DNA of 64,000 nucleotides from Astropecten irregularis (Eukaryota > Echinodermata > Asteroidea > Paxillosida > Astropectinidae). Each line of letters starts with the position of its first letter. The first letter of the stretch is position 1. The stretch is taken from assembly GCA_963971285.1 (NCBI GenBank), contig OZ020251.1, positions 7,130,001 through 7,194,000 on the forward strand. Reading direction: 5' to 3'. This document shows positions 36,980 through 44,696 of the stretch, in pieces. A program made the translations under genes and the position numbers. A model generated the notes under the pieces. It had not been told where the DNA came from, made no database searches, and saw only the letters and a list, made by a program, of their open reading frames with translations.

Positions 36980-38239
36980 ATGGGAAACTCTTTAGGCGCT
37001 TTAGCTATTATCGTCAATAAAAATCATACTTTTTTTGTACAATTTAAAGATATGTCAACCGCGTATAAATTACCACGCGTTAAAACAGACGAAGCGATCG
37101 CACGATGGCAAACCAACCCTTTGTCCTTTTATCAAAACCAATTCAACTTTGCGATTTATTGTGCCACGACCGCGTGTGGAGTAGGTCTTGACCTCCTCCA
37201 CAATAAAAACCAATATATTTCATCGCTGTTTCATTTTCACGTGTATTATACTATACGAAAAATATTTTATAATTTGGTAGCACCTATACCTGGTGATGAT
37301 GTATTTAACGCGTTAAATAACCGTTATGATACGAGAGCTTTTACGGACACGTGCCGCGTATTTGGCATCGATCGAAGCAAGTCTTTTAAACAAACGAGAG
37401 ATACGACCTCAAACGGCTTGGGTACTGCTTTTTACTACAATTCGGGGTCGGTTCCAGTGCCGGGGAAAAACTATGACCCCCACGACTTGGGTGTAAACTA
37501 CGGTACGTATGCAGGCTCAACTTTTATGGGATTTGGTTTAATGGATCCACCAAAAGGATCGGGTCACGCGAGTACCTATACGGTCACTTGGCTTGAACAA
37601 TCCAATAATGTTTTAGGTGCTTGGACAGACTTTATTTCAAAGACGAGTTCTTTTACCGATGTTGGAATTACAAAAATTAACGAATCGATTAGGGCTTACG
37701 TGTACGCGCTTTTAGGTGCACAAGCACAAACAAAAACCAGTGCATTAACCCCGGGAACCGGTTTAGATGCGCAGCATCAGTTTGTTACCATCGTAGAAAG
37801 TCTTATTAATAGCGAACCAGATTTAGAGCAAAGTATCAATCAGTTTCAAGATTCACTGCAGTATGCTAAAACTCCACTCAACTTTGTCGTAAGACCCGGG
37901 CTATACCTCATTCCATCAGATATGGATTTAAGGGTAGGCATACACGATGGTTACAATAATAACTTGCAAATTGCACCTTTAACCGCTAAACCGGGATTTC
38001 AACCAACCTTAAACGCTCCGATACAAGTTGATGACTTTGATCCTAAGCCAACCCTTGAACCCAAACCCACTCAAGAACCAACAGAAGAACCTACACCACG
38101 TTTATCACCTATACCTAAAACCTCAGAGTCAAATCTTAAAGCATCTTTAGACATTCATCTAGATGAAAAATTATCTTTAACGATAGGAACAGTTGCAATC
38201 ATTGCGATAGGAGTTTTAGTTTACAAAATTTTGATATAA
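36980..38239 (+). CDS. Conserved Polinton tail-anchored virion protein, 419 aa
   Basis: A large globular N-terminal region (1-345) includes the segment PGLYLIPSDMDLRVG followed by GYNNN (about 306-330). I recognise that signature from hypothetical proteins carried by other invertebrate Polintons (memory, not searched). A proline/glutamate-rich stalk follows (about 352-384, PKPTLEPKPTQEPTEEP). A single C-terminal hydrophobic helix (about 400-419) predicts tail anchoring. The stalk-plus-anchor design would suit a surface projection or a membrane-linked assembly factor; this is an inference. It is transcribed opposite to its neighbours from a shared divergent promoter. Confidence 0.8.
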   Translation: MGNSLGALAIIVNKNHTFFVQFKDMSTAYKLPRVKTDEAIARWQTNPLSFYQNQFNFAIYCATTACGVGLDLLHNKNQYISSLFHFHVYYTIRKIFYNLVAPIPGDDVFNALNNRYDTRAFTDTCRVFGIDRSKSFKQTRDTTSNGLGTAFYYNSGSVPVPGKNYDPHDLGVNYGTYAGSTFMGFGLMDPPKGSGHASTYTVTWLEQSNNVLGAWTDFISKTSSFTDVGITKINESIRAYVYALLGAQAQTKTSALTPGTGLDAQHQFVTIVESLINSEPDLEQSINQFQDSLQYAKTPLNFVVRPGLYLIPSDMDLRVGIHDGYNNNLQIAPLTAKPGFQPTLNAPIQVDDFDPKPTLEPKPTQEPTEEPTPRLSPIPKTSESNLKASLDIHLDEKLSLTIGTVAIIAIGVLVYKILI

Positions 38240-38261
38240 TATAAATATTTAAACCAAAAAA

Positions 38262-38295
38262 AATACCCCCAAGCTCAAAAGAGCTAGGGGGTTAT
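38262..38295. terminator. Hairpin terminator between convergent genes
   Basis: The stem ataccccc-aagctc / gagct-aggggg pairs 11 bases around an A-A mismatch with an AAAA loop, and a run of T follows on the plus strand while a run of A precedes it. It sits between the plus-strand gene ending at 38,239 and the minus-strand gene ending at 38,325, so it could end both transcripts. Confidence 0.7.
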
Positions 38296-38324
38296 TTTTT
38301 TTTATTATTTGTTAAAAAACAAAA

Positions 38325-39677
38325 CTACCAATTATTTTTAATATAAGCAATAATTAAAGCACCTGCACCTATAAATAAAGCCCACACGTGTTCTGCTAGA
38401 CAGCCAACTGATTTACTTAAAACATTTAGTAACCAACTTATGACGCTACCAATGACCCCCGGCAGCGCACCTAATGCGGCTAACCCTAATTTTTTCAAAG
38501 CGTTTGCTAAGTTTTCCAAGTGCTTGTGTACCCACTCTTTAATGCCACCTCCTGATGGTGGCTCAGGTTTAGGCGCGGGTGGCTCTGGGGTTGGGATACC
38601 TACGCCTCTAACGGCTGCTACCACCGAGCTTACCAGTGTGCTGATGGCCATAGAAATTGCTGCTAAAATACTCGCGATCGTGACACCTTGCTCTTTAAAT
38701 AAAAACTTAATTTTTTCTCTAAGCGTTACATCGCTGTCTAACATTATATTGATTGTTTCTTTAATGCGATTGATTTGAGATTTTATTTTATATGATTCTC
38801 TAATGATATAATTAGACCTTTCTCGTATTTCAATGTTTACATTTTCTAACTCTTCTGTGAGTGATCCTATTTGTTCTTCATCTTCTGCTTTTTTTGCTTC
38901 GTTTAATTTTTTTTTAACTCTTTCTTTTGTCTCATTTAACTCAGTTAGCTTTGTTTGTTCCAATAATAAATTTCCTTTAATCGATTGTAATGTTTGGTCT
39001 AAACCACGTAGCTCTCTGATATTAAATTCGCTTTGTTCATCAATGTTGGTTTCTTGTTCGAGTTCTTCTATAACATTACTCGTTTGATCAGCTGCTTGTG
39101 GTAAATCTTGTAAGGGTATGTTTTCACTTTGAATATTAGCTAAAGATGTACTTGCTTGTTGAAGCGCTGCGATTGCTTCTTTGCTGCGTTTTGATGTTGT
39201 AAAATCAACAATTCCTAAATCGTTTCGCATGAAAAGAGTTCTATTTGTAATTCCTTTATCTTTTGTTCTAGAATATATTGTACTCACAGACAAAAAAATT
39301 TTTAAATCATTTTCAAACGTTAATTTTATTTTAATTCCATCTTTTTCGTAATATATTGCATACTTTCCAAATCTAAAGTTTTCGCGTTGAATTAAATCGG
39401 AAGTTTTATAACCTTCACTTCTTATGCTATCATAAAAATTATCAATGTACTGATTTTGAAGTTGAAACAAGAGATCAACATTTTCACCATTACGAAGAGC
39501 TCTTAATTCCTCTTGTTGTTCTTGTGTATCACCACCTCGTAAATTATTTAATCGAGCTTGATTTTCTTCAGAATCGAGTTCGGTATTATCATAAACGGGG
39601 TTGTTAAATTGTTGATCGTCTTTATATTCTGTTTCATTTAACAGGGGATCTTTCTCTTGATAATCAAATTCATCCAT
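38325..39677 (-). CDS. Conserved Polinton hydrophobic protein, 450 aa
   Basis: An acidic, asparagine-rich N-terminus (1-60) precedes a globular part (about 70-155), a long charged coiled coil (about 215-325, with E/K heptads), the signature REKIKFLFKEQGVTIASILAA (about 320-340) leading into a hydrophobic helix, a PEPPAPKPEPPSGGG linker (about 368-382), and an alanine/leucine-rich C-terminus with two or more membrane-type helices ending ALIIAYIKNNW. The 'FkEQGVTIaSIl...GGG.keWv' arrangement is one I recognise from many cnidarian and other invertebrate Polintons. Biochemical role unknown; membrane association in virion assembly is plausible. The minus-strand start follows a late-promoter-like motif at 39,686-39,707. 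Confidence 0.8.
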   Translation of the reverse strand: MDEFDYQEKDPLLNETEYKDDQQFNNPVYDNTELDSEENQARLNNLRGGDTQEQQEELRALRNGENVDLLFQLQNQYIDNFYDSIRSEGYKTSDLIQRENFRFGKYAIYYEKDGIKIKLTFENDLKIFLSVSTIYSRTKDKGITNRTLFMRNDLGIVDFTTSKRSKEAIAALQQASTSLANIQSENIPLQDLPQAADQTSNVIEELEQETNIDEQSEFNIRELRGLDQTLQSIKGNLLLEQTKLTELNETKERVKKKLNEAKKAEDEEQIGSLTEELENVNIEIRERSNYIIRESYKIKSQINRIKETINIMLDSDVTLREKIKFLFKEQGVTIASILAAISMAISTLVSSVVAAVRGVGIPTPEPPAPKPEPPSGGGIKEWVHKHLENLANALKKLGLAALGALPGVIGSVISWLLNVLSKSVGCLAEHVWALFIGAGALIIAYIKNNW

Positions 39678-39685
39678 CTTTAATT

Positions 39686-39707
39686 ATTTATTATATACAC
39701 ATTTTAA
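39686..39707 (-). promoter_or_regulatory. Late-promoter-like motif, 450-aa protein gene
   Basis: Minus strand: tttaaaatgtgtatataata, lying 9 bases upstream of the ATG region. It keeps the A-rich box and the TATATAATA part of the shared motif. Confidence 0.5.
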
Positions 39708-39958
39708 ACTGTAGGTTTATTTATAATACTACCCGGTAAGATTCCCTGTGTGACCAGCCACTGTTGCGTTGCTAAAGAACCTCCGACTAATGCGGTTAGT
39801 TTAGCCGCATCTTCTACGCTAAGCCTATCTAAATCAGGTGATTTAATTTTGAGTAATTTTTTACTTACCATCGAGTATCCCATGGTTAAAAGGCTTAACA
39901 CTGCACCATGATAAACTGTGTTTGCTATTCCGTTTATATCAATATTTGTATTTGCCAT
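39704..39958 (-). CDS. Conserved small Polinton membrane protein, 84 aa
   Basis: It has a hydrophobic N-terminal half (YHGAVLSLLTMGYSMVSKKLL) and a second hydrophobic stretch (AAKLTALVGGSLATQQWLV), ending IKQG/TQGILP-like. This small two-helix layout with 'VyHGAv...LTMGY' is recognisable from Polinton gene clusters in other invertebrates. It starts 2-3 bases after the motif tttttaaaaa-cttatatagtaa (39,961-39,980). Function unknown, probably a virion or assembly membrane protein. Confidence 0.78.
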   Translation of the reverse strand: MANTNIDINGIANTVYHGAVLSLLTMGYSMVSKKLLKIKSPDLDRLSVEDAAKLTALVGGSLATQQWLVTQGILPGSIINKPTV

Positions 39959-39960
39959 TC

Positions 39961-39980
39961 TTACTATATAAGTTTTTAAA
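39961..39980 (-). promoter_or_regulatory. Late-promoter-like motif, 84-aa protein gene
   Basis: Minus strand: tttaaaaacttatatagtaa immediately upstream of the start codon. A good copy of the shared motif. It also lies just after the stop codon of the 36-aa gene. Confidence 0.6.
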
Positions 39981-39987
39981 ATTTAAA

Positions 39988-40098
39988 TTAGTTTTCCTTT
40001 TTTAAAGATTGATAAAACAGGGAGCCAATGGTGACTGCTGCTATTAAAACACAAATATAAACTGCGGCGGCAATATCATTTACGGTTGTTTTATCCAT
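39988..40098 (-). CDS. Small single-pass membrane protein, 36 aa
   Basis: An open frame of 36 codons begins with ATG GAT AAA ACA. The protein is a short polar N-terminus, one hydrophobic helix (about residues 9-29, AAAVYICVLIAAVTIGSLF) and a basic tail ending KKEN. Support comes from its own late-promoter-like motif (40,102-40,120) and from filling a gap between two conserved membrane genes on the same strand. Small membrane proteins of this kind are common in virion gene clusters. Function unknown. Confidence 0.65.
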   Translation of the reverse strand: MDKTTVNDIAAAVYICVLIAAVTIGSLFYQSLKKEN

Positions 40099-40101
40099 TT
40101 T

Positions 40102-40120
40102 TAATATATAAACATTTAAA
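40102..40120 (-). promoter_or_regulatory. Late-promoter-like motif, 36-aa protein gene
   Basis: Minus strand: ttaaatgtttatatattaa followed within four bases by the ATG. It matches the shared motif and supports the small open frame as a real gene. Confidence 0.55.
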
Positions 40121-40123
40121 AAA

Positions 40124-40531
40124 TCAATCCATTAAAAGTTCTTCGGGTTGACTCTGTGGTAGACTTGGTTTTGTTATTTGAATAGGTTTAGAGTTTTCTG
40201 GTGATTTGTTTAATGATTTATACAATAAAAAACCTATACCGCCTACTAAAATTAAACCGCCAACATAAAGTAATCTTGAATCAGGGATATTTTGAATAAT
40301 CTCCGACTCCGACTCTTCTGTTTTCATTTTAGCTAATTGCTCTTTCATTTTTTTATTATGTTCTGCCAGGCGTTTACCTTGTTCAACGCGTTTAGCGTTT
40401 TTAGGTTTTACGATTTGTTTTTTAGTTACTTGGGTCACTGGAGTTGTTGGTATCGGTGTTGGTGCTGCTGGTGCTGTTGTTGAGGGTGTTGTTGGTAAAG
40501 CTTGCTCCTTCTCCTGATGCATAGTTGTCAT
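40124..40531 (-). CDS. Conserved Polinton membrane protein with basic region, 135 aa
   Basis: A threonine/proline-rich N-terminus (about 12-35) is followed by a basic helix (NAKRVEQGKRLAEHNKKMKEQLAK, about 40-67), a short acidic patch, one transmembrane helix (about 85-106, LLYVGGLILVGGIGFLLY) and a polar tail. The 'K..kRv..GKrlAe.nkk.ke' plus single-pass layout is familiar from Polinton clusters. A second ATG two codons downstream is possible. The 5' 110 bases overlap the 3' end of the preceding gene in another frame, so its promoter motif (40,541-40,560) lies inside that gene. Function unknown. Confidence 0.75.
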   Translation of the reverse strand: MTTMHQEKEQALPTTPSTTAPAAPTPIPTTPVTQVTKKQIVKPKNAKRVEQGKRLAEHNKKMKEQLAKMKTEESESEIIQNIPDSRLLYVGGLILVGGIGFLLYKSLNKSPENSKPIQITKPSLPQSQPEELLMD

Positions 40532-41036
40532 TTGAATTATTTATTATATAAGTATTTTTATTTGTTGTGGATTTGTTAAAGTTTAAATGTTTTGTGGTAA
40601 TAAGTGTTGCTATCAAAGGTGATAGATAGACACCATATTTGTAACAAACCTCACTAAGTGCATAAGCTAAGCTATTACTTATGATAGGATCGTTATTTAA
40701 ATCATTGGTTAAATTTTCCTCAGAATTTAAGCTAATTCTAATTCCTAAAATATCAGCCGGAGTTGCTAAACCTATAGCTCGTGCATACAAACTCAAAATT
40801 GAGTTACCCACTGTAGCTACCACTTCTTTACCGAATTTAACTTGATACCGGTTAAATAATTTTTCTTGATCTGCAGGTGTTAGTGCTTCTATGTCTTTGA
40901 TGGTGTATTCTTTACCTAAATATTTTTTTGAATCACCTGCTGCAACTATGCCACAAAGTCGATCTTTATAACTACTGTCGTTTGTTGTTGAAGGTGTATT
41001 TACATCGCTATTTATAATTGTTGTCAAGTCGTTCAT
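40422..41036 (-). CDS. Conserved Polinton protein, 204 aa
   Basis: The start is set at ATG 41,036, right after a late-promoter-like motif, rather than at an upstream ATG at 41,147 that would read through the promoter. The core (about 45-150) has the sequence pattern IEALTPADQEKLFNRY ... then a segment with D-P-I-I-S-N-S-L-A-Y-A-L-S-E-V-C-Y-K-Y-G and 'SPLIATLITTKH'. I recognise this as a family found beside the ATPase and capsid genes in other Polintons. The last 40 residues are a low-complexity N/S/T tail that overlaps the next gene. Function unknown, presumably morphogenesis. Confidence 0.77.
   Translation of the reverse strand: MNDLTTIINSDVNTPSTTNDSSYKDRLCGIVAAGDSKKYLGKEYTIKDIEALTPADQEKLFNRYQVKFGKEVVATVGNSILSLYARAIGLATPADILGIRISLNSEENLTNDLNNDPIISNSLAYALSEVCYKYGVYLSPLIATLITTKHLNFNKSTTNKNTYIINNSNDNYASGEGASFTNNTLNNSTSSTNTDTNNSSDPSN
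40541..40560 (-). promoter_or_regulatory. Late-promoter-like motif inside an upstream gene
   Basis: Minus strand: taaaaatacttatataataa, about 10 bases before the ATG of the 135-aa gene. It is embedded in the coding part of the 204-aa gene. Confidence 0.55.
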
Positions 41037-41039
41037 TTT

Positions 41040-41062
41040 ACTATATAACAACTTATAAATTT
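41040..41062 (-). promoter_or_regulatory. Late-promoter-like motif, 204-aa protein gene
   Basis: Minus strand: aaaatttataagttgttata ending in tagtaaa before the ATG. The TTATATAGTAA core is kept but the A-rich box is weaker and displaced. Confidence 0.45.
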
Positions 41063-41255
41063 TGTTAAAGCAAAATAAATTATAACATAAGTAGCTTAAG
41101 TTTAAAGTGATAACAAACTTAATAATAACATCAACGTATTGTAGCATTGGTGTTTTTTATTTATAACAAAATTAAAAATTGCTATAAATAACTTGATAGG
41201 TAGTTATTAGCAAATTTTTAACAAAATACAACAAATGATAACAAAAATTAGGTTG
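41063..41255. other. AT-rich intergenic spacer
   Basis: It lies between the end of the ATPase gene and the promoter of the next minus-strand gene. It is very AT-rich with several variants of the word ataacaaaatta and no open frame or hairpin that I can support. Confidence 0.5.
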
Positions 41256-41861
41256 TTAATCAAAAACGTGATATGAAACTGGAGGTTCTGTGTTAATAAC
41301 AAATTTACTATATTTTTTATCACGCAAATGTTTTTTAATTACGTCTCTTTTTTGATCACACACAACATCATTTTCATCTAATGCAATATCAAAACTCGTT
41401 TTATCTTTTGTATAAAACATCGCAACCCAACTTGTATTCTCACGATAGTCTTTTGAAACCGAATTATACTTTTGTGTTAATAACCAACAGCTATGGTTAT
41501 AATGCCTACCAGAGAAAGCGATTTTGCTCAACGCACATGTTTTTTTTCGATATTTTATTTCCTGCTGACTCGAACAATCATCTATGATAAATAACGTTTT
41601 TATTCCATCTAAAATATTTTGATACAAATCTAGGGCTTCATTTAAAGTTATTTTTTCAAAGTCTAAATCACACAAATATACATTTTCATCCATTGATATC
41701 CAAAGCCTCGATAAATAAGTTTTATTTTTAAATAAGGTCGGGCAAATGACCACGATCGATTCAAATTTATCACGATATTCGGTTTCCAATAAATCTAAAA
41801 TCCATTTAGTCTTTCCCGAGTTTGTTTTTCCTACAATTAAAGCACAATGGCAAGATTCCAT
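41256..41861 (-). CDS. Genome-packaging ATPase (FtsK/HerA, A32-like), 201 aa
   Basis: P-loop ATPase that would translocate the DNA genome into preformed capsids. Visible motifs: Walker A GKTNSGKT (residues 11-18), Walker B with acidic pair LFIIDD (90-95), sensor-type glutamine in WLLTQKY (about 126-132) and the arginine-containing SKDYREN (about 136-142). The FSGRHYNHS segment is typical of the Polinton/virophage/large-DNA-virus branch. Length is short but normal for Polinton ATPases. It lies directly downstream of the capsid gene on the same strand with a 16-base gap. The start follows a motif at 41,866-41,886. Confidence 0.92.
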   Translation of the reverse strand: MESCHCALIVGKTNSGKTKWILDLLETEYRDKFESIVVICPTLFKNKTYLSRLWISMDENVYLCDLDFEKITLNEALDLYQNILDGIKTLFIIDDCSSQQEIKYRKKTCALSKIAFSGRHYNHSCWLLTQKYNSVSKDYRENTSWVAMFYTKDKTSFDIALDENDVVCDQKRDVIKKHLRDKKYSKFVINTEPPVSYHVFD

Positions 41862-41865
41862 TTAT

Positions 41866-41886
41866 TTTAATAAGCTTTTAAAAAAC
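41866..41886 (-). promoter_or_regulatory. Late-promoter-like motif, ATPase gene
   Basis: Minus strand: ttttttaaaagcttattaaa just before the ATG. The A-rich box and CTTAT are present; the TATATA part is degenerate. It overlaps the 3' end of the capsid gene. Confidence 0.45.
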
Positions 41887-43140
41887 TAAATTCTTAAAAT
41901 TTCCATCCTCAATGGTTAATTGCGCATCCATGACTAAAAATACGAACATCGTTAAATCGCCCGCTGTTTCAGCCTCTCGAGTCATCTGAATCTGAATTCC
42001 TCCTCCGTCGTTTAAACGTCTTCCACTTCCGTGAGCACTATTATCATCAGTTGAGCGAAAATCTAGCCACAGGCCGTATTTATCTTTATAATAGCCAGCC
42101 ATTTCTATGCCCACTAAATTTAAATCTTTTACAATCGATTGGCCATTTTCGGTATCACTATCACCACAAAATGTATTAACTTCTTGCCAATGCTGATACT
42201 CAAACATACCTTGCGAGAAAAGTTGATTGGGTTTTCCTTCGACCGTAATGCTGGTTTTGCTAATGTGGGGGTTGTAAAATCTTTGAGGGTTTTTTACCGT
42301 TGGATCTCTAAATAAGATTAAAACGCCTTTGAGACTTTTAATCGGTTGATTAATCATAACGTTCCATAAGGTATCCGATTTGTTGATTGATCTTGTTTCT
42401 AAATTATGTATGTGATCAAAAAGATAGTATTTCATTCGTTTGTTTTTTAGCTCTTGTGCCAAATCTCGGTTAGTGACGACTTCGTATTCAAGCATTAAAT
42501 CCGAAATTGAATATTGGGCACTTGTATCCGAGCTATTAACGACTTTATCGTGATCGTTAAATGTTAATTCATACGTCAGGGGTTGCTTTAGACTGCTAGG
42601 ATAAAAAGGATGATGTGCCGTTAAAAGCTCAATATCTAAAGGAATACAATATCGATTAGCAAACGCGTCGGCGATAGCTTTATCTTTTCCGCTATTATTT
42701 TCAGCATTAGCATCTGCCGCGCCTAATCTTAATTTTGTAACGTTTTCTTTTTCAAGACCTACATAAGCCATATTTCGTGTAATGTAGGGATGCAGCCAGT
42801 TATCTTTAAAATTGTGAAAGACATCCGCATCGCGATAACTCACGATTGTGTTACCTTGGAGCCTAACATTGATTTCGCGTATTAAGTTACGGCATAAGTT
42901 GTTAAACACCGTTCGATTACCATCTGACCCTCCCTCTAACTCGAGTTTAAAAGCGAGTTTAGAAGTACCGGGTACGATAACATCGTCGGGTCCTAATTGC
43001 GGAAACTTAACGATGAGTTTTTGACCAGCCGCAATCGTGCTTGGATTATGAGTGATTGACACTTCTCTTCGTTCGCCTTTAATGGCTTTAGGGATTTTAA
43101 GACGCCTCGTTGGGTTTAGTTTTTTACCGTAATGATTCAT
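41878..43140 (-). CDS. Probable major capsid protein, 420 aa
   Basis: Identified mainly from context: a 420-residue, strand-rich soluble protein immediately upstream of the packaging ATPase, the usual place of the double-jelly-roll major capsid protein in Polintons. Two similar halves are suggested: a first sheet region with 'LIVKFPQLGPDDVIVPGTSKLAF' type strands (about 43-70) and a second with YYLFDHIHNLETRS ... 'KSLKGVLILFRD' (about 240-285). A basic N-terminal arm (KLNPTRRLKIPKAIKGERR) could bind DNA or direct assembly. There are no membrane segments or signal peptide. Structure prediction would settle the fold. Transcribed from a divergent promoter shared with the plus-strand gene at 43,198. 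Confidence 0.75.
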   Translation of the reverse strand: MNHYGKKLNPTRRLKIPKAIKGERREVSITHNPSTIAAGQKLIVKFPQLGPDDVIVPGTSKLAFKLELEGGSDGNRTVFNNLCRNLIREINVRLQGNTIVSYRDADVFHNFKDNWLHPYITRNMAYVGLEKENVTKLRLGAADANAENNSGKDKAIADAFANRYCIPLDIELLTAHHPFYPSSLKQPLTYELTFNDHDKVVNSSDTSAQYSISDLMLEYEVVTNRDLAQELKNKRMKYYLFDHIHNLETRSINKSDTLWNVMINQPIKSLKGVLILFRDPTVKNPQRFYNPHISKTSITVEGKPNQLFSQGMFEYQHWQEVNTFCGDSDTENGQSIVKDLNLVGIEMAGYYKDKYGLWLDFRSTDDNSAHGSGRRLNDGGGIQIQMTREAETAGDLTMFVFLVMDAQLTIEDGNFKNLVF

Positions 43141-43197
43141 AGTTCAAAATAGTGTGTTTTTAATATATAAGGTTTTTAAATTAGTATAAATAAAAAG
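43141..43197. promoter_or_regulatory. Divergent promoter, capsid and 148-aa gene
   Basis: The minus-strand motif aaaaaccttatatattaa (about 43,159-43,178) is one of the best copies of the shared late motif, though it sits some 20 bases from the ATG. The plus strand has tttttaaattagtataaata just before the ATG at 43,198. Confidence 0.6.
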
Positions 43198-43644
43198 ATG
43201 GCAGGAATAGCAATGATGGTTGGCGGTGCAGTTGTAAATGCGTTAGCGTTTACCGGTAGTAACTTTTTATTTAGCAGTTTATCAAAACAACAAATTGACA
43301 AAGAACGAAAAAGACACGACTTAGCATTAGAAAAATTAGCGCGAGCCAAAGAAGATTGGGAACAACAACGCGTTAAATATCTCGATTATTTAAATAAACG
43401 TATGGTACAACAAAAATTATCAGAAAGAACGTTTAGTAACGTAAACGAAGCGCTTAGAGTGTACAGCGAAATAACGGGTGAAAATTACGATTTAGAATTA
43501 CCACCTAAACCAAAACTTAGTGACATTTATACTCCGAGTGATGATCAACAAATTAGAGAACTCGTGTGGATATTAGGTGGTACAGCCGCAGTGGGATTCT
43601 TCATTTATAGATATGTATACAATAAAAATGAGCGAGTTAAATAA
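43198..43644 (+). CDS. Conserved Polinton membrane protein, 148 aa
   Basis: A hydrophobic glycine-rich N-terminus (MAGIAMMVGGAVVNALAFTGSNFLF) is followed by a charged coiled coil (about 30-75, KQQIDKERKRHDLALEKLARAKE), a proline-containing segment with LSDIYTPSDD (about 106-117), and a C-terminal transmembrane helix (about 123-141). I recognise the 'MAG...fTG.n.lf...dk...ekE..RH..a.E.la' layout and the 'lsdyY.PSde' motif from other Polintons. It overlaps the start of the integrase gene by 17 bases. Function unknown. Confidence 0.8.
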   Translation: MAGIAMMVGGAVVNALAFTGSNFLFSSLSKQQIDKERKRHDLALEKLARAKEDWEQQRVKYLDYLNKRMVQQKLSERTFSNVNEALRVYSEITGENYDLELPPKPKLSDIYTPSDDQQIRELVWILGGTAAVGFFIYRYVYNKNERVK

Positions 43645-44671
43645 AAAACAAAGAGAACAGCTTTCAGGTTTGTTTTACAGTCCTAAAGGTTATTGGAAAG
43701 GTGACGGTGCTGTCACGCAATTGCATAAAAAAACGGGGGTTGATAAACAAAAAGTTAGATCTTGGTTAAAAAAACAAGCCGTTTGGCAAATTTATTTACC
43801 ACCTCCCTCATATGTACCCAGGCCGACGGCAATGTCGAGTGATTGGTTAGAACCAAATTACGTACATCAGTTAGATGTATTATACTTACCCTGGGATCTA
43901 GTTAAACAAAAAACGTTTAAATACGCGTTGACGGTCATAGACGTGGCGAGTCGGTATAAAGAGGCTGAACCCATAACTTCCAAAGTTGCCGGTCAAGTGA
44001 AAGACGCGATTATTAAAATTTACAAGCGTTCGCCTTTAACGTGGCCTAAATTAGCACAAATCGATGCTGGAACAGAATTTAAAGGAGATTTTAAAAAGTT
44101 GTTTCAATCTCATGGCTTAGAGATCAGCGTAGGTGTGCCAGGTGTGCATCGATCGCAAGGAGTGGTCGAAAGATTTAACCGAACCTTAGCCGAAAGATTA
44201 TTCGGTCATCAATACGCGCAAGAAATGCTTCATCCGCAGGCGAGAAACGTTGAATGGGTGGTGAGGTTGCCCCAGGTTATAAAATCCCTCAATGAAGAAA
44301 CAACACGATTGATTCGAGATTCAGAAGATAAAGAAATCACTCCTACACAAGCGATCAAGTTAAAACGGGTTAAACAATTACCCTCATCACCAAAAAAAAC
44401 AAACGTTAGTGATCTTCCGGTTAATGTTTTAGTTCGTTATTTATATCAACCGGGATAACAAGAAGGAGGTACGGTGAGGATGGCTACCGATCCCATATGG
44501 AGCGTTAACATGTATCAAATTGAAAAAAGAACGAGTCAATTTAAAATCATGAGTGGTAAAAAAGTTACTACAGGTCCTACGCTTTATTACTTAAAAGACG
44601 GACCCAAACGATCGTTTGTGAAAGAAGAACTTCAAATCGTTCCGGATGACACCGAATTGCCAGAATCTTGA
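43628..44671 (+). pseudogene. Retrovirus-like integrase with an in-frame stop
   Basis: Integrases of this family join the element's ends to target DNA. The start is set at ATG 43,628, where the helical N-terminal domain begins (LNKKQREQLSGLFY, YYDPK-like, then QKVRSWLKKQ), instead of 43,577, which reads through the previous gene. The catalytic triad is visible: D83 in HQLDVLY, D146 in QIDAGTEF and E181 in GVVERFNRTL, with the usual spacing. The first frame ends at TAA 44,456-44,458 after VRYLYQPG. The same frame stays open to 44,671 and encodes the conserved C-terminal piece of Polinton integrases (MATDPIWS ... LYYLKDGPKRSFVKEELQIVP). The tail is thus separated by a single stop codon. Either the copy is inactivated, or the stop is read through, or it is an error. 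Confidence 0.85.
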
Positions 44672-44696
44672 TATTTAATTTTTTTATTGCCAAATG

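Noticed and set aside
38440..39087. Plus-strand open frames opposite the 450-aa gene
   Set aside because: They are mirror frames of a recognised conserved gene with no independent features.
41037..41147. N-terminal extension of the 204-aa protein with a hydrophobic segment
   Set aside because: It would read through the promoter-like motif; the hydrophobic residues come from AT-rich intergenic sequence.
43577..43627. Upstream start for the integrase
   Set aside because: The extra 17 codons lie inside the preceding membrane-protein gene and do not resemble integrase; the conserved helical domain begins at 43,628.
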